Assembly (NCBI GenBank): GCA_964057225.1
Contig: OZ059896.1
Coordinates: 20,828,501-20,892,500, forward strand
Direction: 5' to 3'
DNA: 64,000 nt
Source: Auanema rhodensis
Lineage: Eukaryota; Nematoda; Chromadorea; Rhabditida; Rhabditidae
Shown here: piece after piece, positions 52,516 to 63,870 of the stretch
Layout of the letters: every line of letters starts with the position of its first letter
Position numbering within the stretch: the stretch's first letter is position 1
Notes under the pieces: model-generated
What the model was told of the DNA's origin: nothing
Databases searched by the model: none
Seen by the model: only the letters and a program-made list of their open reading frames with translations
Made by a program: the position numbers and the translations under genes

Positions 52516-52587
52516 AGTTATGATCGTTTGAAAAATGATGCATTAGTGTATGTTGAGTTTCCATGTACACTCAACATTGCTTCCAAA
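52516..52587 (+). other. Nearly invariant core of the monomer (monomer 229-300)
   Basis: This 72-bp segment runs from AGTTATGATCG to TTGCTTCCAAA. Across about 182 copies I noticed only four substitutions in it: in monomers 7016 (TTCCAGAAAC), 22105 (GAGTTTTCATG), 33687 (ACACTAAACAT) and 55447 (GATCGTTCGA). None was propagated to other copies, whereas more than twenty sites elsewhere are polymorphic. I counted by eye and may have missed some. Confidence 0.75.
52550..52577. other. Inverted repeat 4: 9-bp arms, 10-nt loop, nearly invariant (monomer 263-290)
   Basis: ATGTTGAGT and ACTCAACAT are perfect complements around TTCCATGTAC. Only two changes were noticed in the whole array: ACACTAAACAT in monomer 33687, which breaks one pair, and GAGTTTTCATG in monomer 22105, which lies in the loop. 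It may be a dyad for a dimeric DNA-binding protein or a transcript hairpin. Confidence 0.88.
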
Positions 52588-52604
52588 AACATTTTGACAA
52601 AAAT

Positions 52605-52616
52605 TTTTTCGAAAAA
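52605..52616. other. 12-bp palindrome TTTTTCGAAAAA (monomer 318-329)
   Basis: TTTTTCGAAAAA reads the same on both strands and sits in a run of A- and T-tracts (312-337) that could bend DNA. The central CG is changed to CA in five monomers carrying TTTTTTCAAAAAATT (23860, 24913, 27721, 30880 and relatives), and one copy near 19620 reads TTCGAGAAATTT. Confidence 0.75.
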
Positions 52617-55600
52617 TTTCAAAATAATTTAGCAAGAAGTAGATGTTTTTAGATTTCTTTTTTCAAGGCAAAGACGATGGACAATGTTATTCAACGAAAA
52701 AATTAATTCTTCAGGGTGAAAATCGAGGATATAAGTGTGAACTTATATCAGTTGATATCTCGGTGCATTTTTAAGCTAGCGCAAATCTGATAACACAGAT
52801 CGACGCAGCTTAAAAATCCGCATCGAATGCACTATACTACATTGAGAAACGCTTGATACAAAAATTAGTTATGATCGTTTGAAAAATGATGCATTAGTGT
52901 ATGTTGAGTTTCCATGTACACTCAACATTGCTTCCAAAAACATTTTGACAAAAATTTTTTCGAAAAATTTCAAAATAATTTAGCAAGAAGTAGATGTTTT
53001 TAGATTCCATTTTTCAAGGCAAAGACGATAGACAATGTTATTCAACGAAAAAATTAATTCTTCAGGGTGAAAATCGAGGATATATGTGTGAACTTATATC
53101 AGTTGATATCTCGGTGCATTTTTAAGCTAGCGCAAATCTGATAACACAGATCGACGCAGCTTAAAAATCCACATCGAATGCACTTTACTACATTGAGAAA
53201 CGCTTGATACAAAAATTAGTTATGATCGTTTGAAAAATGATGCATTAGTGTATGTTGAGTTTCCATGTACACTCAACATTGCTTCCAAAAACATTTTGAC
53301 AAAAATTTTTTCGAAAAATTTCAAAATAATTTAGCAAAAAGTAGATGTTTTTAGATTCCATTTTTCAAGGCAAAGACGATAGACAATGTTATTCAACGAA
53401 AAAATTAATTCTTCAGGGTGAAAATCGAGGATATAAGTGTGAACTTATATCAGTTGATATCTCGGTGCATTTTTAAGCTAGCGCAAATCTGATAACACAG
53501 ATCGACGCAGCTTAAAAATCCGCATCGAATGCACTATACTACATTGAGAAACGCTTAATACACAAATTAGTTATGATCGTTTGAAAAATGATGCATTAGT
53601 GTATGTTGAGTTTCCATGTACACTCAACATTGCTTCCAAAAACAGTTTGACAAAAATTTTTTCGAAAAATTTCAAAATAATTTAGCAAAAAGTAGATGTT
53701 TTTAGATTTCTTTTTTCAAGGCAAAGACGATGGACAATGTTATTCAACGAAAAAATTAATTCTTCAGGGTGAAAATCGAGGATATAAGTGTGAACTTATA
53801 TCAGTTGATATCTCGGTGCATTTTTAAGCTAGCGCAAATCTGATAACACAGATCGACGCAGCTTAAAAATCCGCATCGAATGCACTATACTACATCAAGA
53901 AACGCTTGATACAAAAATTAGTTATGATCGTTTGAAAAATGATGCATTAGTGTATGTTGAGTTTCCATGTACACTCAACATTGCTTCCAAAAACAGTTTG
54001 ACAAAAATTTTTTCGAAAAATTTCAAAATAATTTAGCAAAAAGTAGATGTTTTTAGATTTCTTTTTTCAAGGCAAAGACGATGGACAATGTTATTCAACG
54101 AAAAAATTAATTCTTCAGGGTGAAAATCGAGGATATAAGTGTGAACTTATATCAGTTGATATCTCGGTGCATTTTTAAGCTAGCGCAAATCTGATAACAC
54201 AGATCGACGCAGCTTAAAAATCCGCATCGAATGCACTATACTACATCAAGAAACGCTTGATACAAAAATTAGTTATGATCGTTTGAAAAATGATGCATTA
54301 GTGTATGTTGAGTTTCCATGTACACTCAACATTGCTTCCAAAAACATTTTGACAAAAATTTTTTCGAAAAATTTCAAAATAATTTAGCAAGAAGTAGATG
54401 TTTTTAGATTTCTTTTTTCAAGGCAAAGACGATGGACAATGTTATTCAACGAAAAAATTAATTCTTCAGGGTGAAAATCGAGGATATAAGTGTGAACTTA
54501 TATCAGTTGATATCTCGGTGCATTTTTAAGCTAGCGCAAATCTGATAACACAGATCGACGCAGCTTAAAAATCCGCATCGAATGCACTATACTACATTGA
54601 GAAACGCTTGATACAAAAATTAGTTATGATCGTTTGAAAAATGATGCATTAGTGTATGTTGAGTTTCCATGTACACTCAACATTGCTTCCAAAAACATTT
54701 TGACAAAAATTTTTTCGAAAAATTTCAAAATAATTTAGCAAGAAGTAGATGTTTTTAGATTCCATTTTTCAAGGCAAAGACGATAGACAATGTTATTCAA
54801 CGAAAAAATTAATTCTTCAGGGTGAAAATCGAGGATATATGTGTGAACTTATATCAGTTGATATCTCGGTGCATTTTTAAGCTAGCGCAAATCTGATAAC
54901 ACAGATCGACGCAGCTTAAAAATCCACATCGAATGCACTTTACTACATTGAGAAACGCTTGATACAAAAATTAGTTATGATCGTTTGAAAAATGATGCAT
55001 TAGTGTATGTTGAGTTTCCATGTACACTCAACATTGCTTCCAAAAACATTTTGACAAAAATTTTTTCGAAAAATTTCAAAATAATTTAGCGAAAAGTAGA
55101 TGTTTTTAGATTCCATTTTTCAAGGCAAAGACGATAGACAATGTTATTCAACGAAAAAATTAATTCTTCAGGGTGAAAATCGAGGATATAAGTGTGAACT
55201 TATATCAGTTGATATCTCGGTGCATTTTTAAGCTAGCGCAAATCTGATAACACAGATCGACGCAGCTTAAAAATCCGCATCGAATGCACTATACTACATT
55301 GAGAAACGCTTAATACACAAATTAGTTATGATCGTTTGAAAAATGATGCATTAGTGTATGTTGAGTTTCCATGTACACTCAACATTGCTTCCAAAAACAG
55401 TTTGACAAAAATTTTTTCGAAAAATTTCAAAATAATTTAGCAAAAAGTAGATGTTTTTAGATTTCTTTTTTCAAGGCAAAGACGATGGACAATGTTATTC
55501 AACGAAAAAATTAATTCTTCAGGGTGAAAATCGAGGATATAAGTGTGAACTTATATCAGTTGATATCTCGGTGCATTTTTAAGCTAGCGCAAATCTGATA

Positions 55601-57903
55601 ACACAGATCGACGCAGCTTAAAAATCCGCATCGAATGCACTATACTACATCAAGAAACGCTTGATACAAAAATTAGTTATGATCGTTCGAAAAATGATGC
55701 ATTAGTGTATGTTGAGTTTCCATGTACACTCAACATTGCTTCCAAAAACATTTTGACAAAAATTTTTTCGAAAAATTTCAAAATAATTTAGCAAGAAGTA
55801 GATGTTTTTAGATTTCTTTTTTCAAGGCAAAGACGATGGACAATGTTATTCAACGAAAAAATTAATTCTTCAGGGTGAAAATCGAGGATATAAGTGTGAA
55901 CTTATATCAGTTGATATCTCGGTGCATTTTTAAGCTAGCGCAAATCTGATAACACAGATCGACGCAGCTTAAAAATCCGCATCGAATGCACTATACTACA
56001 TTGAGAAACGCTTGATACAAAAATTAGTTATGATCGTTTGAAAAATGATGCATTAGTGTATGTTGAGTTTCCATGTACACTCAACATTGCTTCCAAAAAC
56101 ATTTTGACAAAAATTTTTTCGAAAAATTTCAAAATAATTTAGCAAGAAGTAGATGTTTTTAGATTCCATTTTTCAAGGCAAAGACGATAGACAATGTTAT
56201 TCAACGAAAAAATTAATTCTTCAGGGTGAAAATCGAGGATATATGTGTGAACTTATATCAGTTGATATCTCGGTGCATTTTTAAGCTAGCGCAAATCTGA
56301 TAACACAGATCGACGCAGCTTAAAAATCCACATCGAATGCACTTTACTACATTGAGAAACGCTTGATACAAAAATTAGTTATGATCGTTTGAAAAATGAT
56401 GCATTAGTGTATGTTGAGTTTCCATGTACACTCAACATTGCTTCCAAAAACATTTTGACAAAAATTTTTTCGAAAAATTTCAAAATAATTTAGCAAAAAG
56501 TAGATGTTTTTAGATTCCATTTTTCAAGGCAAAGACGATAGACAATGTTATTCAACGAAAAAATTAATTCTTCAGGGTGAAAATCGAGGATATAAGTGTG
56601 AACTTATATCAGTTGATATCTCGGTGCATTTTTAAGCTAGCGCAAATCTGATAACACAGATCGACGCAGCTTAAAAATCCGCATCGAATGCACTATACTA
56701 CATTGAGAAACGCTTAATACACAAATTAGTTATGATCGTTTGAAAAATGATGCATTAGTGTATGTTGAGTTTCCATGTACACTCAACATTGCTTCCAAAA
56801 ACAGTTTGACAAAAATTTTTTCGAAAAATTTCAAAATAATTTAGCAAAAAGTAGATGTTTTTAGATTTCTTTTTTCAAGGCAAAGACGATGGACAATGTT
56901 ATTCAACGAAAAAATTAATTCTTCAGGGTGAAAATCGAGGATATAAGTGTGAACTTATATCAGTTGATATCTCGGTGCATTTTTAAGCTAGCGCAAATCT
57001 GATAACACAGATCGACGCAGCTTAAAAATCCGCATCGAATGCACTATACTACATCAAGAAACGCTTGATACAAAAATTAGTTATGATCGTTTGAAAAATG
57101 ATGCATTAGTGTATGTTGAGTTTCCATGTACACTCAACATTGCTTCCAAAAACAGTTTGACAAAAATTTTTTCGAAAAATTTCAAAATAATTTAGCAAAA
57201 AGTAGATGTTTTTAGATTTCTTTTTTCAAGGCAAAGACGATGGACAATGTTATTCAACGAAAAAATTAATTCTTCAGGGTGAAAATCGAGGATATAAGTG
57301 TGAACTTATATCAGTTGATATCTCGGTGCATTTTTAAGCTAGCGCAAATCTGATAACACAGATCGACGCAGCTTAAAAATCCGCATCGAATGCACTATAC
57401 TACATCAAGAAACGCTTGATACAAAAATTAGTTATGATCGTTTGAAAAATGATGCATTAGTGTATGTTGAGTTTCCATGTACACTCAACATTGCTTCCAA
57501 AAACATTTTGACAAAAATTTTTTCGAAAAATTTCAAAATAATTTAGCAAGAAGTAGATGTTTTTAGATTTCTTTTTTCAAGGCAAAGACGATGGACAATG
57601 TTATTCAACGAAAAAATTAATTCTTCAGGGTGAAAATCGAGGATATAAGTGTGAACTTATATCAGTTGATATCTCGGTGCATTTTTAAGCTAGCGCAAAT
57701 CTGATAACACAGATCGACGCAGCTTAAAAATCCGCATCGAATGCACTATACTACATTGAGAAACGCTTGATACAAAAATTAGTTATGATCGTTTGAAAAA
57801 TGATGCATTAGTGTATGTTGAGTTTCCATGTACACTCAACATTGCTTCCAAAAACATTTTGACAAAAATTTTTTCGAAAAATTTCAAAATAATTTAGCAA
57901 GAA

Positions 57904-59658
57904 GTAGATGTTTTTAGATTCCATTTTTCAAGGCAAAGACGATAGACAATGTTATTCAACGAAAAAATTAATTCTTCAGGGTGAAAATCGAGGATATAAG
58001 TGTGAACTTATATCAGTTGATATCTCGGTGCATTTTTAAGCTAGCGCAAATCTGATAACACAGATCGACGCAGCTTAAAAATCCACATCGAATGCACTTT
58101 ACTACATTGAGAAACGCTTGATACAAAAATTAGTTATGATCGTTTGAAAAATGATGCATTAGTGTATGTTGAGTTTCCATGTACACTCAACATTGCTTCC
58201 AAAAACATTTTGACAAAAATTTTTTCGAAAAATTCCAAAATAATTTAGCAAAAAGTAGATGTTTTTAGATTCCTTTTTTCAAGGCAAAGACGATGGACAA
58301 TGTTATTCAACGAAAAAATTAATTCTTCAGGGTGAAAATCGAGGATATAAGTGTGAACTTATATCAGTTGATATCTCGGTGCATTTCTAAGCTAGCGCAA
58401 ATCTGATAACACAGATCGACGCAGCTTAAAAATTCGCATCGAATGCACTATACTACATTGAGAAACGCTTGATACAAAAATTAGTTATGATCGTTTGAAA
58501 AATGATGCATTAGTGTATGTTGAGTTTCCATGTACACTCAACATTGCTTCCAAAAACATTTTGACAAAAATTTTTTCGAAAAATTTCAAAATAATTTAGC
58601 AAAAAGTAGATGTTTTTAGATTCCATTTTTCAAGGCAAAGACGATAGACAATGTTATTCAACGAAAAAATTAATTCTTCAGGGTGAAAATCGAGGATATA
58701 AGTGTGAACTTATATCAGTTGATATCTCGGTGCATTTTCAAGCTAGCGCAAATCTGATAACACAGATCGACGCAGCTTAAAAATCCGCATCGAATGCACT
58801 ATACTACATTGAGAAACGCTTGATACAAAAATTAGTTATGATCGTTTGAAAAATGATGCATTAGTGTATGTTGAGTTTCCATGTACACTCAACATTGCTT
58901 CCAAAAACATTTTGACAAAAATTTTTTCGAAAAATTTCAAAATAATTTAGCAAAAAGTAGATGTTTTTAGATTCCATTTTTCAAGGCAAAGACGATAGAC
59001 AATGTTATTCAACGAAAAAATTAATTCTTCAGGGTGAAAATCGAGGATATAAGTGTGAACTTATATCAGTTGATATCTCGGTGCATTTTTAAGCTAGCGC
59101 AAATCTGATAACACAGATCGACGCAGCTTAAAAATCCGCATCGAATGCACTATACTACATTGAGAAACGCTTAATACACAAATTAGTTATGATCGTTTGA
59201 AAAATGATGCATTAGTGTATGTTGAGTTTCCATGTACACTCAACATTGCTTCCAAAAACATTTTGACAAAAATTTTTTCGAAAAATTTCAAAATAATTTA
59301 GCAAGAAGTAGATGTTTTTAGATTTCTTTTTTCAAGGCAAAGACGATGGACAATGTTATTCAACGAAAAAATTAATTCTTCAGGGTGAAAATCGAGGATA
59401 TAAGTGTGAACTTATATCAGTTGATATCTCGGTGCATTTCTAAGCTAGCGCAAATCTGATAACACAGATCGACGCAGCTTAAAAATCCGCATCGAATGCA
59501 CTATACTACATTGAGAAACGCTTGATACAAAAATTAGTTATGATCGTTTGAAAAATGATGCATTAGTGTATGTTGAGTTTCCATGTACACTCAACATTGC
59601 TTCCAAAAACATTTTGACAAAAATTTTTTCGAAAAATTTCGAAATAATTTAGCAAAAA
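57904..59658 (+). repeat. Five-monomer block duplicated from 48076-49830
   Basis: The five monomers are: T196 with AAATTCCAAAAT; C133 with AAATTCGCATC; C134 with CTTGAT; A217/C223 with T305 and G349; TTTCTT with C133. They occur in the same order at 48076-49830, exactly 9828 bp (28 monomers) upstream. AAATTCCAAAAT and AAATTCGCATC are otherwise found only at 44215-44916 and 47023-47724. The last monomer here (59308) ends TTCGAAATAAT, unlike 49480. Confidence 0.85.
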
Positions 59659-61413
59659 GTAGATGTTTTTAGATTCCATTTCTCAAGGCAAAGACGATAG
59701 ACAATGTTATTCAACGAAAAAATTAATTCTTCAGGGTGAAAATCGAGGATATAAGTGTGAACTTATATCAGTTGATATCTCGGTGCATTTCTAAGCTAGC
59801 GCAAATCTGATAACACAGATCGACGCAGCTTAAAAATCCGCATCGAATGCACTATACTACATTGAGAAACGCTTGATACAAAAATTAGTTATGATCGTTT
59901 GAAAAATGATGCATTAGTGTATGTTGAGTTTCCATGTACACTCAACATTGCTTCCAAAAACATTTTGACAAAAATTTTTTCGAAAAATTTCAAAATAATT
60001 TAGCAAAAAGTAGATGTTTTTAGATTCCATTTTTCAAGGCAAAGACGATAGACAATGTTATTCAACGAAAAAATTAATTCTTCAGGGTGAAAATCGAGGA
60101 TATAAGTGTAAACTTATATCAGTTGATATCTCGGTGCATTTTCAAGCTAGCGCAAATCTGATAACACAGATCGACGCAGCTTAAAAATCCGCATCGAATG
60201 CACTATACTACATTGAGAAACGCTTAATACACAAATTAGTTATGATCGTTTGAAAAATGATGCATTAGTGTATGTTGAGTTTCCATGTACACTCAACATT
60301 GCTTCCAAAAACATTTTGACAAAAATTTTTTCGAAAAATTTCAAAATAATTTAGCAAGAAGTAGATGTTTTTAGATTTCTTTTTTCAAGGCAAAGACGAT
60401 GGACAATGTTATTCAACGAAAAAATTAATTCTTCAGGGTGAAAATCGAGGATATAAGTGTGAACTTATATCAGTTGATATCTCGGTGCATTTCTAAGCTA
60501 GCGCAAATCTGATAACACAGATCGACGCAGCTTAAAAATCCGCATCGAATGCACTATACTACATTGAGAAACGCTTGATACAAAAATTAGTTATGATCGT
60601 TTGAAAAATGATGCATTAGTGTATGTTGAGTTTCCATGTACACTCAACATTGCTTCCAAAAACATTTTGACAAAAATTTTTTCGAAAAATTTCGAAATAA
60701 TTTAGCAAAAAGTAGATGTTTTTAGATTCCATTTCTCAAGGCAAAGACGATAGACAATGTTATTCAACGAAAAAATTAATTCTTCAGGGTGAAAATCGAG
60801 GATATAAGTGTGAACTTATATCAGTTGATATCTCGGTGCATTTCTAAGCTAGCGCAAATCTGATAACACAGATCGACGCAGCTTAAAAATCCGCATCGAA
60901 TGCACTATACTACATTGAGAAACGCTTGATACAAAAATTAGTTATGATCGTTTGAAAAATGATGCATTAGTGTATGTTGAGTTTCCATGTACACTCAACA
61001 TTGCTTCCAAAAACATTTTGACAAAAATTTTTTCGAAAAATTTCAAAATAATTTAGCAAAAAGTAGATGTTTTTAGATTCCATTTTTCAAGGCAAAGACG
61101 ATAGACAATGTTATTCAACGAAAAAATTAATTCTTCAGGGTGAAAATCGAGGATATAAGTGTAAACTTATATCAGTTGATATCTCGGTGCATTTTCAAGC
61201 TAGCGCAAATCTGATAACACAGATCGACGCAGCTTAAAAATCCGCATCGAATGCACTATACTACATTGAGAAACGCTTGATACAAAAATTAGTTATGATC
61301 GTTTGAAAAATGATGCATTAGTGTATGTTGAGTTTCCATGTACACTCAACATTGCTTCCAAAAACATTTTGACAAAAATTTTTTCGAAAAATTTCAAAAT
61401 AATTTAGCAAAAA
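59308..61413 (+). repeat. Trimeric higher-order repeat, 1053 bp, two copies
   Basis: 59308-60360 is repeated as 60361-61413: TTTCTT with C133 and TTCGAAATAAT; C24 with C133; C134 with the rare AAGTGTAAAC. The third monomers diverge in their 3' half: 60010 has A217/C223 and G349, while 61063 has G217/A223 and a plain end. AAGTGTAAAC recurs once more at 62116, again 1053 bp on, in a copy matching 61063. This is a visible crossover point inside a monomer. Confidence 0.88.
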
Positions 61414-63870
61414 GTAGATGTTTTTAGATTCCATTTTTCAAGGCAAAGACGATAGACAATGTTATTCAACGAAAAAATTAATTCTTCAGGGTGAAAATCG
61501 AGGATATAAGTGTGAACTTATATCAGTTGATATCTCGGTGCATTTTTAAGCTAGCGCAAATCTGATAACACAGATCGACGCAGCTTAAAAATCCGCATCG
61601 AATGCACTATACTACATTGAGAAACGCTTAATACACAAATTAGTTATGATCGTTTGAAAAATGATGCATTAGTGTATGTTGAGTTTCCATGTACACTCAA
61701 CATTGCTTCCAAAAACAGTTTGACAAAAATTTTTTCGAAAAATTTCAAAATAATTTAGCAAAAAGTAGATGTTTTTAGATTTCTTTTTTCAAGGCAAAGA
61801 CGATGGACAATGTTATTCAACGAAAAAATTAATTCTTCAGGGTGAAAATCGAGGATATAAGTGTGAACTTATATCAGTTGATATCTCGGTGCATTTTCAA
61901 GCTAGCGCAAATCTGATAACACAGATCGACGCAGCTTAAAAATCCGCATCGAATGCACTATACTACATTGAGAAACGCTTGATACAAAAATTAGTTATGA
62001 TCGTTTGAAAAATGATGCATTAGTGTATGTTGAGTTTCCATGTACACTCAACATTGCTTCCAAAAACATTTTGACAAAAATTTTTTCGAAAAATTTCAAA
62101 ATAATTTAGCAAAAAGTAGATGTTTTTAGATTCCATTTTTCAAGGCAAAGACGATAGACAATGTTATTCAACGAAAAAATTAATTCTTCAGGGTGAAAAT
62201 CGAGGATATAAGTGTAAACTTATATCAGTTGATATCTCGGTGCATTTTCAAGCTAGCGCAAATCTGATAACACAGATCGACGCAGCTTAAAAATCCGCAT
62301 CGAATGCACTATACTACATTGAGAAACGCTTGATACAAAAATTAGTTATGATCGTTTGAAAAATGATGCATTAGTGTATGTTGAGTTTCCATGTACACTC
62401 AACATTGCTTCCAAAAACATTTTGACAAAAATTTTTTCGAAAAATTTCAAAATAATTTAGCAAAAAGTAGATGTTTTTAGATTCCATTTTTCAAGGCAAA
62501 GACGATAGACAATGTTATTCAACGAAAAAATTAATTCTTCAGGGTGAAAATCGAGGATATAAGTGTGAACTTATATCAGTTGATATCTCGGTGCATTTTT
62601 AAGCTAGCGCAAATCTGATAACACAGATCGACGCAGCTTAAAAATCCGCATCGAATGCACTATACTACATTGAGAAACGCTTAATACACAAATTAGTTAT
62701 GATCGTTTGAAAAATGATGCATTAGTGTATGTTGAGTTTCCATGTACACTCAACATTGCTTCCAAAAACATTTTGACAAAAATTTTTTCGAAATATTTCA
62801 AAATAATTTAGCAAAAAGTAGATGTTTTTAGATTCCATTTTTCAAGGCAAAGACGATAGACAATGTTATTCAACGAAAAAATTAATTCTTCAGGGTGAAA
62901 ATCGAGGATATATGTGTGAACTTATATCAGTTGATATCTCGGTGCATTTTTAAGCTAGCGCAAATCTGATAACACAGTTCGACGCAGCTTAAAAATCCAC
63001 ATCGAATGCACTTTACTACATTGAGAAACGCTTGATACAAAAATTAGTTATGATCGTTTGAAAAATGATGCATTAGTGTATGTTGAGTTTCCATGTACAC
63101 TCAACATTGCTTCCAAAAACATTTTGACAAAAATTTTTTCGAAAAATTTCAAAATAATTTAGCAAAAAGTAGATGTTTTTAGATTCCTTTTTTCAAGGCA
63201 AAGACGATAGACAATGTTATTCAACGAAAAAATTAATTCTTCAGGGTGAAAATCGAGGATATAAGTGTGAACTTATATCAGTTGATATCTCGGTGCATTT
63301 CTAAGCTAGCGCAAATCTGATAACACAGATCGACGCAGCTTAAAAATCCGCATCGAATGCACTATACTACATTGAGAAACGCTTGATACAAAAATTAGTT
63401 ATGATCGTTTGAAAAATGATGCATTAGTGTATGTTGAGTTTCCATGTACACTCAACATTGCTTCCAAAAACATTTTGACAAAAATTTTTTCGAAAAATTT
63501 CAAAATAATTTAGCAAAAAGTAGATGTTTTTAGATTCCATTTTTCAAGGCAAAGACGATAGACAATGTTATTCAACGAAAAAATTAATTCTTCAGGGTGA
63601 AAATCGAGGATATAAGTGTGAACTTATATCAGTTGATATCTCGGTGCATTTTTAAGCTAGCGCAAATCTGATAACACAGATCGACGCAGCTTAAAAATCC
63701 GCATCGAATGCACTATACTACATTGAGAAACGCTTAATACACAAATTAGTTATGATCGTTTGAAAAATGATGCATTAGTGTATGTTGAGTTTCCATGTAC
63801 ACTCAACATTGCTTCCAAAAACAGTTTGACAAAAATTTTTTCGAAAAATTTCAAAATAATTTAGCAAAAA
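61414..63870 (+). repeat. Array region 15: mixed monomers at the right end
   Basis: Seven monomers: A217/C223 with G305 (61414), TTTCTT/C134 (61765), C134 with GTGTAAAC (62116), A217/C223 with T305 and a private GAAATATTTC (62467), T96/A182/T196 with a private CACAGTTCG (62818), TTCCTTTTTTC with A41 and C133 (63169), and A217/C223 with G305 (63520). The last two plus the partial copy that follows repeat the order of 49831-50662. Confidence 0.78.

Larger units (their letters stand above)
52288..52638 (+). repeat. Reference satellite monomer (351 bp) with all four hairpins intact
   Basis: This copy is chosen as the reference because all four inverted repeats are perfect in it. It begins GTAGATGTTTTTAG and ends in TTTAGCAAGAA, just before the next GTAGATG. 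Monomer positions used elsewhere in this annotation count from its first base. Main recurrent variable sites are 18 and 20 (C or T; A or T), 24, 41 (A or G), 96 (A or T), 133-134 (T or C), 160 (G or A), 165, an A-run of 5 or 4 at 174-178, 180-182, 196, 198, 205-206 (TG or CA), 217 (G or A), 223 (A or C), 305 (T or G), 343, 347 and 349. The two halves of the monomer show no obvious similarity, so it does not look like a recent dimer of a shorter unit. Confidence 0.95.
51586..57903 (+). repeat. Nearly perfect nonameric higher-order repeat, 3159 bp, two copies
   Basis: 51586-54744 is repeated as 54745-57903, nine monomers each, with every diagnostic site matching in order. The order is: T96/A182/T196 ending AGCGAAAAG; A217/C223 with G305; CATCAAG with G349; ATTGAG with G349; T96/A182/T196 ending AGCAAAAAG; A217/C223 with G305; CATCAAG with G305; CATCAAG with G349; ATTGAG with G349. 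The only difference I found is GATCGTTCGA at 55682-55691 against GATCGTTTGA. The unit is itself a tetramer plus a pentamer of very similar content (51586-52989 and 52990-54744), so it is nested. Confidence 0.93.

Noticed and set aside
52288-52638. Terminal inverted repeats of a transposon or MITE
   Set aside because: The inverted repeats are internal to each tandem monomer, with no target-site duplications and no monomer ends bounded by complementary termini.
52288-52638. RNA polymerase III promoter or tRNA/5S-derived repeat
   Set aside because: No A box or B box (GGTTCGANTCC) and no cloverleaf or 5S-like sequence was found on either strand.
52288-52638. Identity with the Drosophila 1.688 (359-bp) or Tribolium 360-bp satellites
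   Set aside because: The length and AT-rich style are similar, but from memory I see no convincing shared sequence beyond short motifs such as ATATCTC. A database alignment would be needed.
52288-52638. Dimer of a 175-bp ancestral unit
   Set aside because: By eye, the first and second halves of the monomer show no meaningful similarity.
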